DNA from: Hyphomicrobiales bacterium
Lineage (GTDB): Bacteria > Pseudomonadota > Alphaproteobacteria > Rhizobiales > Rhizobiaceae
Length of the DNA: 64,000 nucleotides
NCBI GenBank assembly: GCA_026400435.1
Contig: JAPLOZ010000059.1
Location: 1-64,000 of the forward strand
Direction of reading: 5' to 3'
In this document: positions 43,657 to 52,035 of the stretch, in pieces
Layout: each line of letters opens with the position of its first letter
Numbering within the stretch: the stretch's first letter is position 1
The notes under the pieces: model-generated
Databases searched by the model: none
Told to the model about the DNA's origin: nothing
The model's input: the letters and a program-made list of their open reading frames with translations, nothing else
Position numbers and translations under genes: made by a program

Positions 43657-44382
43657 TCAGAACAGCCAGAAAAGAATGGGAATTGTGCCGGACTCGTGGC
43701 CCTCCTCGATGACCTCTAGCAATGGAATCGCGGCCAGGAAGACAAGGCCGTCGACAAACGCGACGCGAAGCTTTCCGGTCTGGAACGTTACTTCCAAGTC
43801 GTCGCGGTAGAGCGACGGATTGGGCAAAAAGCGCGGAACCCGCTGCAGATAGGAAAGATACTCTCCGCCCAGCGTGGCGGACAGGAATCGTTCCTCGCGG
43901 CGAGCCACGAGGTGAAAGGCTGCCGCACACATCAGCATGGACAAGCAGGCGACAACGTAGCTGCCCGTCTGAGCCCCCACGCCGGCCGCCGCAATCGAGG
44001 AAAAGAGATAGAGCGGGTTGCGGGTGATGGAGTAGGGTCCTGTCGACACGACCTCGGCCGACTTGCGCCCGCCGATGTAAAGCGTCGCCCAGAGCCGCCC
44101 GCCGATCCCGACAAGGATAAGCACAAGACCAAGCGTCTCGATGTATTCATGCGTCAACTCATCATGAATCGATCCTACGAAGACCAACGCCGCGAAGGCG
44201 ATCACGATGATGATTGCAAGAATGGCGCGGCGGCCCGCCTGATATCGAGCCAAGGCGTCTGCGTCTCCGGAATTCACCAGCCCCTCCACGGCATCGTCCG
44301 AGTTATTGCGGACGACGCTGTTGAGCAACCTAGGCAATTCTAGGGCGAGCCGCTGAACTGGACTTTCACAGCCAGTTCCCAA
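43657..44382 (-). CDS. methyltransferase family protein (isoprenylcysteine carboxyl methyltransferase-like membrane protein)
   Basis: GLVLILVGIGGRLWATLYIGGRKSAEVVSTGPYSITRNPLYLFSSIAAAG; ARREERFLSATLGGEYLSYLQRVPRFLPN; true start may be internal. Confidence 0.82.
   Translation of the reverse strand: MGTGCESPVQRLALELPRLLNSVVRNNSDDAVEGLVNSGDADALARYQAGRRAILAIIIVIAFAALVFVGSIHDELTHEYIETLGLVLILVGIGGRLWATLYIGGRKSAEVVSTGPYSITRNPLYLFSSIAAAGVGAQTGSYVVACLSMLMCAAAFHLVARREERFLSATLGGEYLSYLQRVPRFLPNPSLYRDDLEVTFQTGKLRVAFVDGLVFLAAIPLLEVIEEGHESGTIPILFWLF
44345..44359 (+). repeat. 15-bp direct repeat copy 2 (gcgagccgctgaact)
   Basis: Identical to 43595-43609. Confidence 0.7.
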
Positions 44383-44653
44383 AAAGACAACACCCGCCGG
44401 GGGAGGAGATCCGGCGGGTGTCGTTTTTGTGGACGGTTCCCCGGGAGGAGGTGAGGAACCGGCCTATCCGTCATTGCCGGGGAGGAGGTCGGCTTTGACG
44501 AAATTCCTTTCGCCATTTTGAACAGGGGCGAAACCTTGGTTTGACAGCGCCCGCCGGGGGAGGAGGTCCGGCGGGCGCCGTTTTTGTGGACGATCCTCGG
44601 GAGGAGGTGAAGATCGGCCGTATCCCACAGGGTCTGGGAGGAGGTAGACCCTG
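44381..44653 (-). ncRNA. CcsR/'cuckoo'-type sRNA array: six stem-loops with (A/C)CUCCUCCC loops, downstream of DUF1127 gene
   Basis: Minus strand loops: 44628-44653, 44591-44616, 44547-44578, 44476-44492, 44435-44460, 44389-44422. Five contain CCTCCTCCC exactly, the last TCTCCTCCC. Last stem is followed by U-rich TTGTCTTTTT. Confidence 0.85.
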
Positions 44654-44663
44654 GCGGAATTCC

Positions 44664-44804
44664 TTAGATGGCCTTGCGAGCCACTTCGCGGATGTCGCGA
44701 CGGGCAATGCCAAGGTCTTGAAGTTCGCGGTTCGTCAAACCGTTCAGCTCGGACACGGTGTCCCGGTACAAGCGCCAGTTGCGATAATTGCGGATCAGGT
44801 TCAT
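44664..44804 (-). CDS. DUF1127 domain-containing small protein (46 aa, CcaF1-like)
   Basis: MNLIRNYRNWRLYRDTVSELNGLTNRELQDLGIARRDIREVARKAI. Confidence 0.93.
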   Translation of the reverse strand: MNLIRNYRNWRLYRDTVSELNGLTNRELQDLGIARRDIREVARKAI

Positions 44805-45036
44805 CGTCTTCTCAATTCGTCTTTGGTTCGTTCTCTTCGGTACACGCAGAAGGTATGTCCGGTTGGGGGGTTTTAAAACCGCTTTTGGTGCATGGCAGCA
44901 TTGCAAATTGTGCAATGCAGCATGAAACGATTGTAGAGGTCGGCCATAAATCGGGCGAAATCGTCCGAAAGGGTAGCGTTTGCAACGGCTTGGGGCCGTT
45001 TGTCGGCTACTGAATCATCGGCCGCTGGGGGGAGCC

Positions 45037-46152
45037 ATGGCCAGCTATTCGTCACGTGTGCGCGCCGACGCTGCCCGCTGGGTGGCGCTGGGTCTGGTCG
45101 AACCGAAAGTCGCCGAAGCCATCGTGGCCGATGTCGACGCGCGTGACCGCCGCTCGCTGAGCTTCGGGTCGATACTCGCCATCATGGCCGCGCTTCTCTT
45201 CGGGGCCGCCATCCTGCTGTTCGTTGCCTCGAACTGGGAAGCGATCCCGCGCCTCGCCAGGGTCGGCGCGCTGTTTTCCGTCATCTTCGCCGGATATGTC
45301 GGCGGCGCCGCGCTGAAACTGGTCGACCATGGCGCACTGGCCGAGGCTCTCTGGCTGATCGCCGCAGCCGCATTCGGCGGATCCATCGCGCTGATCGGGC
45401 AGATGTACCATCTGTCAGGCGACGAGACGCAGGCGATCCTTGTGTGGTGCGCCGGCACGACAATCGCCGCGGCGGCGCTTCGCTCGGGTCCGCTGACGAT
45501 GGCCGCGGCAGCGCTCGGCGCCGCCTGGCTTTTCTTCGTGGGCGTAAGTTTCTGGCGCAGCGCGCCGTTCCCGCACGCCTACATCGCCCTTGCCGCTGTC
45601 ATCTGGCTCGTCTCCTACTGGACGCGAAGTGCCGCCGCGCGCCACCTCCTGCTGCTGTCGCTGGTTTTTTACGGCACGCTGCTGGCCGCCGATACGCAGA
45701 TCACCCGCGTCGCGCCGGTGCTCGCTGCGGTGTCCGCTTTGCTGTTCGGGCTTGCCGTCGCGATGCCGGCGGCCGTCGACAGGATCGCGCGGATCGACGG
45801 CCTGCTGCCCGTGCATGCGCTGATCGGTTTCCTGACCGGCATCATGATGACGCAGATCGATATCGGCGACAGTGCGGATACAGGCTTCGCGGTGGCGGCG
45901 GCGATCGCGCTTGCCGGAATAGTTGCCGCCGTGGTGCTGGCGGGCCGCGAGAGCCGGGGTCTGCGGTGGATCGCCTACACCGGGTTCGCGATCGAACTGT
46001 GCCTGATCTATGCGGTGATGGTCCAGGACATGCTCGGGACCGCCGGCTTCTTCCTTGCAGCGGGCGTCATCCTCGGCCTGCTCGCATTTGCCATCATCCG
46101 CATCGAAAAAAGGATGAAAGCCCCACGCCTTCCCCAGGGAGCAACCGCATGA
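45037..46152 (+). CDS. DUF2157 domain-containing membrane protein
   Basis: RWVALGLVEPKVAEAIVADVDARDRRSLSFGSILAIMAALLFGAAILLFVASNWEAIPRLARV. Confidence 0.92.
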   Translation: MASYSSRVRADAARWVALGLVEPKVAEAIVADVDARDRRSLSFGSILAIMAALLFGAAILLFVASNWEAIPRLARVGALFSVIFAGYVGGAALKLVDHGALAEALWLIAAAAFGGSIALIGQMYHLSGDETQAILVWCAGTTIAAAALRSGPLTMAAAALGAAWLFFVGVSFWRSAPFPHAYIALAAVIWLVSYWTRSAAARHLLLLSLVFYGTLLAADTQITRVAPVLAAVSALLFGLAVAMPAAVDRIARIDGLLPVHALIGFLTGIMMTQIDIGDSADTGFAVAAAIALAGIVAAVVLAGRESRGLRWIAYTGFAIELCLIYAVMVQDMLGTAGFFLAAGVILGLLAFAIIRIEKRMKAPRLPQGATA

Positions 46153-46727
46153 ACGGCAAGAAGCTCGTCATGGTGGCTGTCGTTCTCGCCGCGGCCCAGA
46201 TCGCATTCCTGTCCTGGATGATCGCCGGCCGCGCCGCGATCCTGCGCGACGGACGCGACGTGCTGCTCAAGGTCGAGCCGATCGACCCCCGCGATCTGCT
46301 GCGCGGCGACTATGTCCAGCTGAACTACGAGATCAGGAACATTCCGGTGAAGATCGTCGCCGACGCGCCGGCCGGGGAATTCGTCACCGCGGACGGGCCG
46401 ATCTTCGTTCGCCTAGGCAAGGATGCCGACGGATACTGGCGCCCGCGGTCGGCATCGTTCGGCCAGCCGGGCGAGGGGCCGGCAAGCGGCGAAGTCGACA
46501 TTCGCGGCACCGTGTCGGGCGGCTGGACGCTTGGCCCGGACGCTTCCCTCAGCGTCGACTACGACATTGATCGGTACTACGTGCCGGAAGGCGAGGGTCG
46601 AGACATCGAGGGCGACATGCGCGAGCGGCCATTCGGCATCCTGGCTGCCGTGGGCGCCGATGGCGTGCCGCAGATCAAGGCGTTGATGGATGGCGACAGG
46701 AAGCTCTATGAAGAGCCGCTCTATTGA
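46149..46727 (+). CDS. GDYXXLXY domain-containing protein
   Basis: DPRDLLRGDYVQLNYEI; overlaps the DUF2157 gene by 4 bp. Confidence 0.92.
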   Translation: MNGKKLVMVAVVLAAAQIAFLSWMIAGRAAILRDGRDVLLKVEPIDPRDLLRGDYVQLNYEIRNIPVKIVADAPAGEFVTADGPIFVRLGKDADGYWRPRSASFGQPGEGPASGEVDIRGTVSGGWTLGPDASLSVDYDIDRYYVPEGEGRDIEGDMRERPFGILAAVGADGVPQIKALMDGDRKLYEEPLY

Positions 46728-46830
46728 GGGAAACGGTGACACATGTGACGCCGCCGCAAACGGCGATGGCCGGGACTCCATCGCGCGCCCTGCCTGTGCT
46801 ATTGTCCGGCTAAACGTGGGAGACCTGAAA

Positions 46831-47013
46831 ATGCGATTCTTGCCTGTTGTCACTCTGCTGCCGCTCGTGTTGCTGGCAGCCTGCCAGAACACCGGACAGA
46901 CGGGCGCATCTCCCACAGCGGTTTCACGTCAATGCCCGCCCAGGATGCGCGATGCCGGACAGTGCAACTCCGGGACGATCTACTCGTTCCCCGAACTGTC
47001 CAACATCCGGTAA
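46831..47013 (+). CDS. small lipoprotein, 60 aa
   Basis: MRFLPVVTLLPLVLLAACQNTGQTG lipobox. Confidence 0.65.
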   Translation: MRFLPVVTLLPLVLLAACQNTGQTGASPTAVSRQCPPRMRDAGQCNSGTIYSFPELSNIR

Positions 47014-47025
47014 CCGCGGCGCGCC

Positions 47026-47613
47026 TCAGGGAGGCGTCAGCGTTTCAAGCTTGAGATGCTGGATCAGCATGATCGTCTTGGCGTCGACGATGCGACCGTC
47101 GCCGATCGCGGCAAAGGCCTGGTCCAGCGTCATTTCCAGCACCTCGATGTCTTCCCCTTCCTCGACCGCGCCGCCGCCCAATGAGATACGGTCGGCGGGC
47201 GTGTAGTCGGCAAGGAAGAATGTCAGCCGCTCGGTGACGCTGCCCGGGCTCATATAGGGCGCGTAGAGACGCCGGACGGCGCGCAGCCGGTAGCCGAGTT
47301 CCTCTTCGGCCTCCTTGCGGATCGCGGTCTCTGGGTCATTTTCGTCAAGGAGACCGGCGCAGGCCTCGATCAGCGGCTCATGATGGCCGGTTACATAGGC
47401 CGGATAGCGGAACTGCCTGACCAGAAGCACCGTCGCGCGCTGCCGGTCGAAAGGCAGAATTGCCGCGCCGTCGCCGCGATCGTACGTCTGGCGTATCTGG
47501 GTCTCCCAGGTGCCGTCGTTGCGCCGATAGTCAAAGGTCGTCTTGGTCACCCTTGCCCAGTCATCGGACAGGATTTCCACTGACTTGATACGGATTCGAT
47601 CCTGCACGCGCAT
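47026..47613 (-). CDS. NUDIX hydrolase (ADP-ribose pyrophosphatase-like)
   Basis: GLLDENDPETAIRKEAEEELGYRL Nudix box. Confidence 0.92.
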   Translation of the reverse strand: MRVQDRIRIKSVEILSDDWARVTKTTFDYRRNDGTWETQIRQTYDRGDGAAILPFDRQRATVLLVRQFRYPAYVTGHHEPLIEACAGLLDENDPETAIRKEAEEELGYRLRAVRRLYAPYMSPGSVTERLTFFLADYTPADRISLGGGAVEEGEDIEVLEMTLDQAFAAIGDGRIVDAKTIMLIQHLKLETLTPP

Positions 47614-47783
47614 TCTCCGTTTGAGGCCGGCGCATAGCGGCGAACGTCGCCCCGTGCAAGGAAGTTCGCGACGGCTGCGCGGGCGATCGGCGGCACCTTG
47701 CGCCTTGCGGGGGTTGAACCCGCGGCGATCCGGTGCCAAATCTGACCGGAAACATCGGTTTTGCGCGTAAGGGCGTTGGCTTC

Positions 47784-48611
47784 ATGATCACCTATCTCGA
47801 CGCTGCAGTGGCGCCACTTCGCAACACGGGCCAGATCCGGCTCTATGGGCCGGACGCATTCGAGGGCATGCGCAAGGCCTGCGCGATAACGTCTGCGTGC
47901 CTTGACGAACTGGCCGCGCAAGTCGAGCCGGGACTGACGACCGAGGCGATCGACCGCTTCGTGTTCGAATTCGGCATGGACCATGGCGCGATGCCAGCGA
48001 CGCTCAACTACCGCGGCTATACCAAGTCTTCGTGCACCTCGATCAACCACGTCGTTTGCCACGGCATTCCCGACGACAAGCCGCTGCGGGAAGGCGACAT
48101 CGTCAACATCGACGTGACCTACATCCTCGACGGCTGGCATGGCGATTCCAGCCGCATGTACCCCGTCGGCCAGATCAAGCGGGCGGCCGAACGGTTGCTC
48201 GAGGTGACCCATGAATGCCTGATGCGGGGCGTCGCTGCTGTCCGGCCGGGCGTCCGGACCGGCGCGATCGGTGCGGCAATCCAGGCCTATGCCGAGGCCG
48301 AGCGCTGCTCGGTCGTGCGCGACTTCTGCGGCCACGGCGTCGGCCAGCTCTTTCACGACGCGCCCAACATCCTGCACTACGGCAACGCGGGCGAGGGCGT
48401 CGAGATGCGTGAAGGCATGATCTTCACCATTGAGCCGATGATCAATCTGGGACGTCCGCACGTGAAGGTTCTCTCGGACGGCTGGACCGCCGTGACGCGC
48501 GACCGCTCCCTTTCGGCGCAGTACGAACACACCGTCGGCGTGACCGCCACAGGCTGCGAAATCTTCACACTGTCGCCGAAAGGGCTCGACCGGCCCGGCC
48601 TGCCTTCGTAA
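47784..48611 (+). CDS. map: type I methionyl aminopeptidase
   Basis: [61 protein letters not shown]. Confidence 0.96.
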   Translation: MITYLDAAVAPLRNTGQIRLYGPDAFEGMRKACAITSACLDELAAQVEPGLTTEAIDRFVFEFGMDHGAMPATLNYRGYTKSSCTSINHVVCHGIPDDKPLREGDIVNIDVTYILDGWHGDSSRMYPVGQIKRAAERLLEVTHECLMRGVAAVRPGVRTGAIGAAIQAYAEAERCSVVRDFCGHGVGQLFHDAPNILHYGNAGEGVEMREGMIFTIEPMINLGRPHVKVLSDGWTAVTRDRSLSAQYEHTVGVTATGCEIFTLSPKGLDRPGLPS

Positions 48612-48669
48612 TACTTGCCGGAACGGCGGAATTATTTGCGCCGTACTTTGGTCGGGGCGTAGGCTGGTC

Positions 48670-49203
48670 ATGGCTGCAGACGAGGGGGACGAGCGCGGGT
48701 TTTTTGGCGAACAGACATTGCCGCGCCCGGCCAAAACACAACCGGCCAAGACGCAACTGACCAAAACACAACCGGCCAAGACGCAACCGGGCAAGACACC
48801 ATCCGCGAAGCCGGCGCCCCACTATGTAGGCCATCGCGACAGGCTGCGCGAGCGTTTCTCCGCAGCCGGACCGGACGACGCCCTGGCGGACTACGAATTG
48901 CTTGAGCTTCTGCTTTTCAGGCTCATTCCCCGCGCGGACACCAAGCCGGTCGCCAAGGCGCTGCTGGCGCGGTTCGGCTCGCTGTCGGAGGTTCTGGGCG
49001 CGGCGGTACCCCGCCTGATGGAGGTGAAAGGCATCGGCGCGTCGGTAGCGTTCGACCTGAAGGTCATCGCCGCGGCGGCCCGCCGGATGACGCGCGGCGC
49101 GATCAAGGGCAGGGAACTGCTTTCGTCCTGGGAGCAGGTACTGGAATACTGCCGCGCCACTATGGCCTTCGAGGAACGCGAGCAGTTCCGCGGCCTTAGG
49201 TAG
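48670..49203 (+). pseudogene. radC: RadC (DNA repair/JAMM-like) N-terminal part, disrupted by mobile element at 49192
   Basis: [55 protein letters not shown]...EREQFR; continues at 52506. Confidence 0.93.
48727..48801 (+). repeat. in-frame 15-bp tandem repeat in radC N-terminal extension (PAKTQ)n
   Basis: [25 protein letters not shown], five units. Confidence 0.85.
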
Positions 49204-49215
49204 CAAACGCACCAA
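49192..49215 (+). repeat. left terminal inverted repeat
   Basis: ggccttaggtagcaaacgcaccaa. Confidence 0.93.
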
Positions 49216-49273
49216 GGTCGCGGGAGGTTTTCCGTGACTCCACAACGATCAAAATTCCGGGCATGTTGCCCCT

Positions 49274-49936
49274 ATGGGGCGGTTTCTGCGCGAGGTCTTG
49301 ATAACGGGAGGGTGGTTACTCCTCCTATTTCTCGTGCGCACAATCTTTGGCGTCGAAATCGAAGAATACTGGAATGGGACTATCCAGCCCGCTCTAGAGG
49401 CGAACGCGTGGTCGTGGGTGGCGACCATGCTTAGTTTTGTTCCGACATTTTGGGGCGGCATTGTCTTTACAATGGCGACCCTACTTATCGTCCACACCGT
49501 ATTGTCGTGGGTCGCCTGGCCGGCTCCCAAGACGGGCGCACTGGGGCTCCCGGTCGCCGGAAATCCGGACGTTGAAAACGCTTACAAAAACCTCACTAGC
49601 CTAGCAGCGCACATAGCAACTGTGCGGGCGTTCCAGTTCACCAGAGAGGCGGATGAAGCGTCGGGGCGGCTGGATTGGGCGAAACAGCAGATCATGCCAT
49701 TTATCGCGCTTTTTGGAGGTAGCGACTTAGAGGAATTGCTGCGCTGGATCCGCAATCCGGATGAATACGTAATGGACATTCAACGGTATGGACAGACAGG
49801 TCGCCGCGAAGCTTTGATTGTCGTCTGTGATACCGCACTTCGCAGCCTTCAGGACGTGATGAAAACAATGAAGGCTACAGGTGAACTACGGATACCTCCA
49901 AAGCAGCTAGGCACTGAAATAGGAACGCGGCGGTAA
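49274..49936 (+). CDS. hypothetical membrane protein, element passenger
   Basis: Two N-terminal TM segments (LITGGWLLLLFLVRTIFGV; FWGGIVFTMATLLIVHTVLSWV), soluble C-terminus. Confidence 0.7.
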   Translation: MGRFLREVLITGGWLLLLFLVRTIFGVEIEEYWNGTIQPALEANAWSWVATMLSFVPTFWGGIVFTMATLLIVHTVLSWVAWPAPKTGALGLPVAGNPDVENAYKNLTSLAAHIATVRAFQFTREADEASGRLDWAKQQIMPFIALFGGSDLEELLRWIRNPDEYVMDIQRYGQTGRREALIVVCDTALRSLQDVMKTMKATGELRIPPKQLGTEIGTRR

Positions 49937-50096
49937 ATTTTCCCCGCGACAGCTTGTTGCGGATGTTCACTTCCTTTTCATCGACTCCTATTGCGGCCAG
50001 CTTATCCACTAGCTGAGCATAGGTGACGCCCTTCCGCTTCAACTCGGCCTTCAGGAGATTTGCCGCTAGGGCTTCATAGTCTGTCTTATCGGGCAT
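49875..50096 (-). CDS. DUF6471-like small protein, HTH-like, element passenger
   Basis: MPDKTDYEALAANLLKAELKRKGVTYAQLVDKLAAIGVDEKEVNIRNKLSRGKFTAAFLFQCLAALEV. Confidence 0.78.
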   Translation of the reverse strand: MPDKTDYEALAANLLKAELKRKGVTYAQLVDKLAAIGVDEKEVNIRNKLSRGKFTAAFLFQCLAALEVSVVHL

Positions 50097-50202
50097 CCGT
50101 ATCGCTCACGATTAAAAAGGTATCGTAAACGTTACATATGCCCTTGCCTTCGATACGTCAACGTACTATATCCGATACATACGTAACGGATTTGATACGT
50201 CG

Positions 50203-51156
50203 ATGGCCCAACACTTCCTCCTTTCCGCCGAAAGCCGCACCCTCTCCTTGAAGGCGATCTACAAGGGCGGCGAGGAACAGGCATACGAGACGTTCAAGCG
50301 CCTGCGCTGGTCGCAGACGAACGGTTCCCCCGTTTGCCCTAAGTGCGGCTGCCTGGACTTCTACAGCATCCCCACGCGCCGCAAGTTCAAGTGCGCTGCC
50401 TGCGCTCACCAATTCTCGGTTACGTCCGGCACCATGTTCGCTTCGCGCAAGATGGCTTTTGTCGATCTGCTCGCCGCGATCTGCCTGTTCGTGAATGGCT
50501 CCAAGGGCATGTCGTCGGTCCAGTTCTCCCGCGATCTGGACTGCCAGTATAAGACCGCGTGGGTACTCGCTCACAAGCTTCGCGAGGCTCTGGCAGCCGA
50601 GACGGCGAACGAAATCCTTGATGGCGAGGTCGAAATTGACGGGGCGCACTTTGCCCAAAACGGTCGCCCGGCGAACCGCATTGCAGATCGTGTTGACCGT
50701 CGCTTGAAGGCCAATCAGGGCAGCAAGCGTGTCGTAATCGCCTTGCGCCAACGCGGCGGTCGCAGCCTGACGTTCGTTCGGCGCCGTGAGGCGGAAGGCG
50801 TACTGATCGCGCGCCAGCGCCTCGCAGACGGCACCAAGCTGTTCGCGGACGAAGCCGCACATTGGGATGCGCTCGAATTGCAGTTCTCGACCGGCCGCAT
50901 CAACCATAGCGTCAGCTACAGCGACGGTCACGGCAAGCACACCAACATGGTCGAAAGCTTCTTCTCCCGCCTTCGCCGCATGGTCGCCGGACAGCACCAC
51001 TTTGTGAGCCACAAGTACCTGTACCAGTACGCCAACCACGCCGCGTGGCTGGAAGACCATCGCCGCCGCTCAAACGGCGCAAACGCCTTCGCCATTCTTG
51101 GCGGTGCGCTCAATCATCCGGTTTCGAGAATTTGGGCGGGCTATTGGCAGCGCTAA
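50203..51156 (+). CDS. IS1595 family transposase
   Basis: Zn ribbon CPKCGCLDFYSIPTRRKFKCAACAHQFSVTSGTMF; catalytic-region EIDGAHF, FADEAAHWDAL, NMVESFFSRLRRMV. Confidence 0.94.
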   Translation: MAQHFLLSAESRTLSLKAIYKGGEEQAYETFKRLRWSQTNGSPVCPKCGCLDFYSIPTRRKFKCAACAHQFSVTSGTMFASRKMAFVDLLAAICLFVNGSKGMSSVQFSRDLDCQYKTAWVLAHKLREALAAETANEILDGEVEIDGAHFAQNGRPANRIADRVDRRLKANQGSKRVVIALRQRGGRSLTFVRRREAEGVLIARQRLADGTKLFADEAAHWDALELQFSTGRINHSVSYSDGHGKHTNMVESFFSRLRRMVAGQHHFVSHKYLYQYANHAAWLEDHRRRSNGANAFAILGGALNHPVSRIWAGYWQR

Positions 51157-51279
51157 CTACGCTGCCTTCTTGGCGCGGGGTTTTTCGAAGCGACGCGGAC
51201 GCTTGGCGATAGCCTTGGTGGCTTCGTCATGCATTTCGAGAGTTACGCGCTCCCAATATTTTTTTTCTGAGGTCGACAT
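51157..51279 (-). CDS. small basic ORF (40 aa), element passenger
   Basis: MSTSEKKYWERVTLEMHDEATKAIAKRPRRFEKPRAKKAA; overlaps the 3' end of the PRTase-like gene. Confidence 0.4.
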   Translation of the reverse strand: MSTSEKKYWERVTLEMHDEATKAIAKRPRRFEKPRAKKAA

Positions 51280-51946
51280 AACCGTAACATCCGCCGATTC
51301 TGCGGCCCTCGGCTTCGGTGAGGCAAACATGTCGATAGCCCAAGATGGCATCAACCTTGCCGATATCGTCGCGATAGAGGCCCCGAATGCGTTTGAGAGT
51401 ATCATCGCCTAGCTTTATCCGCTCGTTGTCGCCACTTGGGGATGCGATTGCGCTTGCAGCTATAACTCGGCCACCTTTACGCAGGATGAACGACCGAAGG
51501 TCGGCAATCGTTCCGCCCAAGGTCATTACATCATCCACTATGACATAAGCCGCCCCAGTGTCAATTTCACCATAAAAGGCACATGGGTGCGCAATCCGGG
51601 GCCACGCACCCTTCAAGTCCCTGCTGAATGACTTTCTATGGAACACTCGGGTTTCGACCGGCCAGTCAAATTCTCGGCCCAGCCAACGGGCATACGAGAT
51701 CGCCAAAGCGTTATTGGAATCAGCGGGTTGCGCTGCTGGAGCAATAAGAACCGGGCGGAGGCCAAAGTCTTCGACCGCATCGAAAAGAGCGTAGTAGACC
51801 CTCTCAGAAACTATATCGTCCAAAAGCTCAGCCGCTGCGTCAAAATCACGCTGACCTTTGGCCGCAGAGTATAGCGCATGGGACGCCAACGGCTCCAAGC
51901 CCTCGCGTCTTCCCTTCCATAGGGTATGGACATGAACGTCCGTCAT
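51227..51946 (-). CDS. phosphoribosyltransferase-like protein, element passenger
   Basis: PRPP-loop-like motif AYVIVDDVMTLGGTIADLRSFI. Confidence 0.72.
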   Translation of the reverse strand: MTDVHVHTLWKGRREGLEPLASHALYSAAKGQRDFDAAAELLDDIVSERVYYALFDAVEDFGLRPVLIAPAAQPADSNNALAISYARWLGREFDWPVETRVFHRKSFSRDLKGAWPRIAHPCAFYGEIDTGAAYVIVDDVMTLGGTIADLRSFILRKGGRVIAASAIASPSGDNERIKLGDDTLKRIRGLYRDDIGKVDAILGYRHVCLTEAEGRRIGGCYGYVDLRKKILGARNSRNA

Positions 51947-52035
51947 GTCTTGGTCCCAAGATTCACGAGACATCGGTGCGCAACAAAGAATCACTCGAAA
52001 CAAACGTCTTCGCGTATACCACTGCGGCGCTTACT

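Noticed and set aside
44381-44600. Reading the GC-rich hairpins with cgttttt on the plus strand as ordinary plus-strand terminators
   Set aside because: No plus-strand gene ends there; six hairpins share one loop motif, follow a minus-strand DUF1127 gene, and the last has a U-tract on the minus strand.
48727-48801. Possible CRISPR-like or iteron repeats
   Set aside because: Contiguous 15-bp in-frame coding repeats in radC, no spacers.
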